Assembly (NCBI RefSeq): GCF_002941025.1
Contig: NZ_PTJS01000001.1
Coordinates: 3,472,001-3,536,000 of the forward strand
Source: Streptomyces sp. QL37
Lineage (GTDB): Bacteria > Actinomycetota > Actinomycetes > Streptomycetales > Streptomycetaceae
Direction of reading: 5' to 3'
DNA: 64,000 bases
Below are positions 63,223 through 64,000 of the stretch, one piece after another (positions within the stretch are counted from its first letter, which is position 1; the number at the start of each line of letters is the position of its first letter). Position numbers and translations under genes: made by a program. The notes under the pieces were generated by a model. The model did no database searches. It had not been told where the DNA came from and worked only from the letters and a program-made list of their open reading frames with translations.

Positions 63223-64000
63223 CTAGGAGGCCTTGGCCTTTTCGCCGGCCGTGCTCTTGTCGCCGTCGGCCTTCGCCGCGACAGGAGCCGGGCTCGGCTT
63301 GGCGGCCTCGTAGAACTCCTCACGCGGAGTCTCCATGGCGCCGAGCGAGACGACCTCGCGCTTCAGGAACATCGCCAGCGTCCAGTCCGCGAAGATCCGG
63401 ATCTTGCGGTTCCAGGTCGGCATGGCCATGCCGTGGTAGCCGCGGTGCATGTACCAGGCGAGACGGCCCTTGACCTTGATCTTCACCTTGCCCATGACGA
63501 TCATCGCGACGCCCTTGTGCAGGCCGAGACCGGCGACCGCACCCTTGTTGGCGTGGCTGTACTCCTTCTGCGGGAAGCCCCGCATGCCGGAGATGACGTT
63601 GTCGCCGAGGACCTTCGCCTGACGCAGCGCGTGCTGGGCGTTCGGCGGGCACCAGGCGTTCGGGTTGCCGGCGCGGCGGCCGACCATGTCCGGCACCTGG
63701 GCGTTGTCGCCCGCGGCCCAGATGTAGTCGGTGCCCTGCACCTGGAGCTTCTCGGAGGTGTCCACGTGACCACGCGGGCCGAGCGGCAGACCGAAGCGGG
63801 CCAGCGCCGGGTTCGGCTTCACGCCGGCCGTCCACACGATCGTGCTGGAGTCGACCTCGAGGCCGTTCTTCAGCACTACGTGGCCGTCGACGCAGGAGTC
63901 CATGGAGGTCGAGAGGTAGACCTCGACACCGCGGCTCTCCAGGTGCTCCTTGCCGTACGCACCCAGCTTCGGGCCGACCTCGGGGAGGATCTTGTCGGCG
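63223..64000 (-). CDS. ndh: type II NADH dehydrogenase, NAD(P)/FAD-dependent oxidoreductase (5' end outside window)
   Basis: The C-terminal 259 codons of an NDH-2-like flavoprotein run off the right edge; the ATG at 63903 is internal. Visible features are the dinucleotide-binding-domain part ILPEVGPKLGAYGKEHLESR, the late FAD segment DYIWAAGDNAQVPDM, and the C-terminal NDH-2-like helix (AWYMHRGYHGMAMPTWNRK), which anchors such enzymes to the membrane. It transfers electrons from NADH to quinone without proton pumping. It lies next to cfa, as I recall for S. coelicolor. Confidence 0.88.
   Translation of the reverse strand, partial: ADKILPEVGPKLGAYGKEHLESRGVEVYLSTSMDSCVDGHVVLKNGLEVDSSTIVWTAGVKPNPALARFGLPLGPRGHVDTSEKLQVQGTDYIWAAGDNAQVPDMVGRRAGNPNAWCPPNAQHALRQAKVLGDNVISGMRGFPQKEYSHANKGAVAGLGLHKGVAMIVMGKVKIKVKGRLAWYMHRGYHGMAMPTWNRKIRIFADWTLAMFLKREVVSLGAMETPREEFYEAAKPSPAPVAAKADGDKSTAGEKAKAS

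Overview
This window is very GC-rich, with dense, short-spaced genes, many GTG and some TTG starts, and G/C-rich hairpin terminators. Together with the tRNA-Leu(UAA) gene (bldA), a SigB/SigI-type sigma factor module and the gene families present, this points to a Streptomyces chromosome core region. From memory, not from a search, the order LCP protein, acyl-CoA dehydrogenase, ugd, purE/purK, two-component pair, sigI, hut genes, cystathionine beta-synthase, thiolase, cfa, ndh resembles the S. coelicolor SCO304x-309x region.

Layout. Bases 1-13.4 kb hold housekeeping genes: an Lrp-type regulator cut by the window edge, a thioesterase, an LCP cell-wall ligase, a methyltransferase, an IS30-family insertion sequence, an acyl-CoA dehydrogenase, ugd, a purK-purE-dipeptidase operon, a GtrA protein and an OmpR-type two-component system. 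At 13.9-17.8 kb are a peptide transporter and a sigma/anti-sigma/anti-anti-sigma module. At 17.9-28.1 kb is a surface-polysaccharide locus: DegT aminotransferase, Wzx-like flippase, GH26-like hydrolase, polytopic polymerase-like protein, polysaccharide deacetylase, GT2 glycosyltransferase and CelD/BcsL acyltransferase.

At 28.2-35.2 kb is a histidine-utilisation operon, hutU, M20 amidohydrolase, hutF, hutI, with a divergent amino-acid permease. At 35.4-37.6 kb is a compact cluster of three roadblock/LC7-like proteins and a PATAN-like/winged-helix protein, with no GTPase or kinase. From 37.6 to 48.3 kb are mixed housekeeping genes: an RpiR regulator, a DsbA-like protein, cystathionine beta-synthase, an SGNH hydrolase, a thiolase and a Bax inhibitor-1-like protein. 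bldA lies at 48.5 kb on the minus strand. At 48.9-58.1 kb is a beta-mannoside utilisation operon: an Opp-type ABC transporter, a GH2 beta-mannosidase and a divergent LacI repressor with a CebR-like operator. The window ends with a MacB/FtsX exporter, a cyclopropane-fatty-acid synthase and a type II NADH dehydrogenase cut by the edge.

Links between parts. I scanned the annotated genes for in-frame TTA codons, which only the bldA tRNA reads, and found three: the DegT aminotransferase and the polymerase-like membrane protein of the polysaccharide locus, and one roadblock gene. The two least explained clusters therefore look developmentally gated by the bldA gene carried in the same window. An ATTCA...TGAAT dyad occurs both at the hutU promoter and upstream of the RpiR gene, which makes that RpiR protein a candidate hut regulator.
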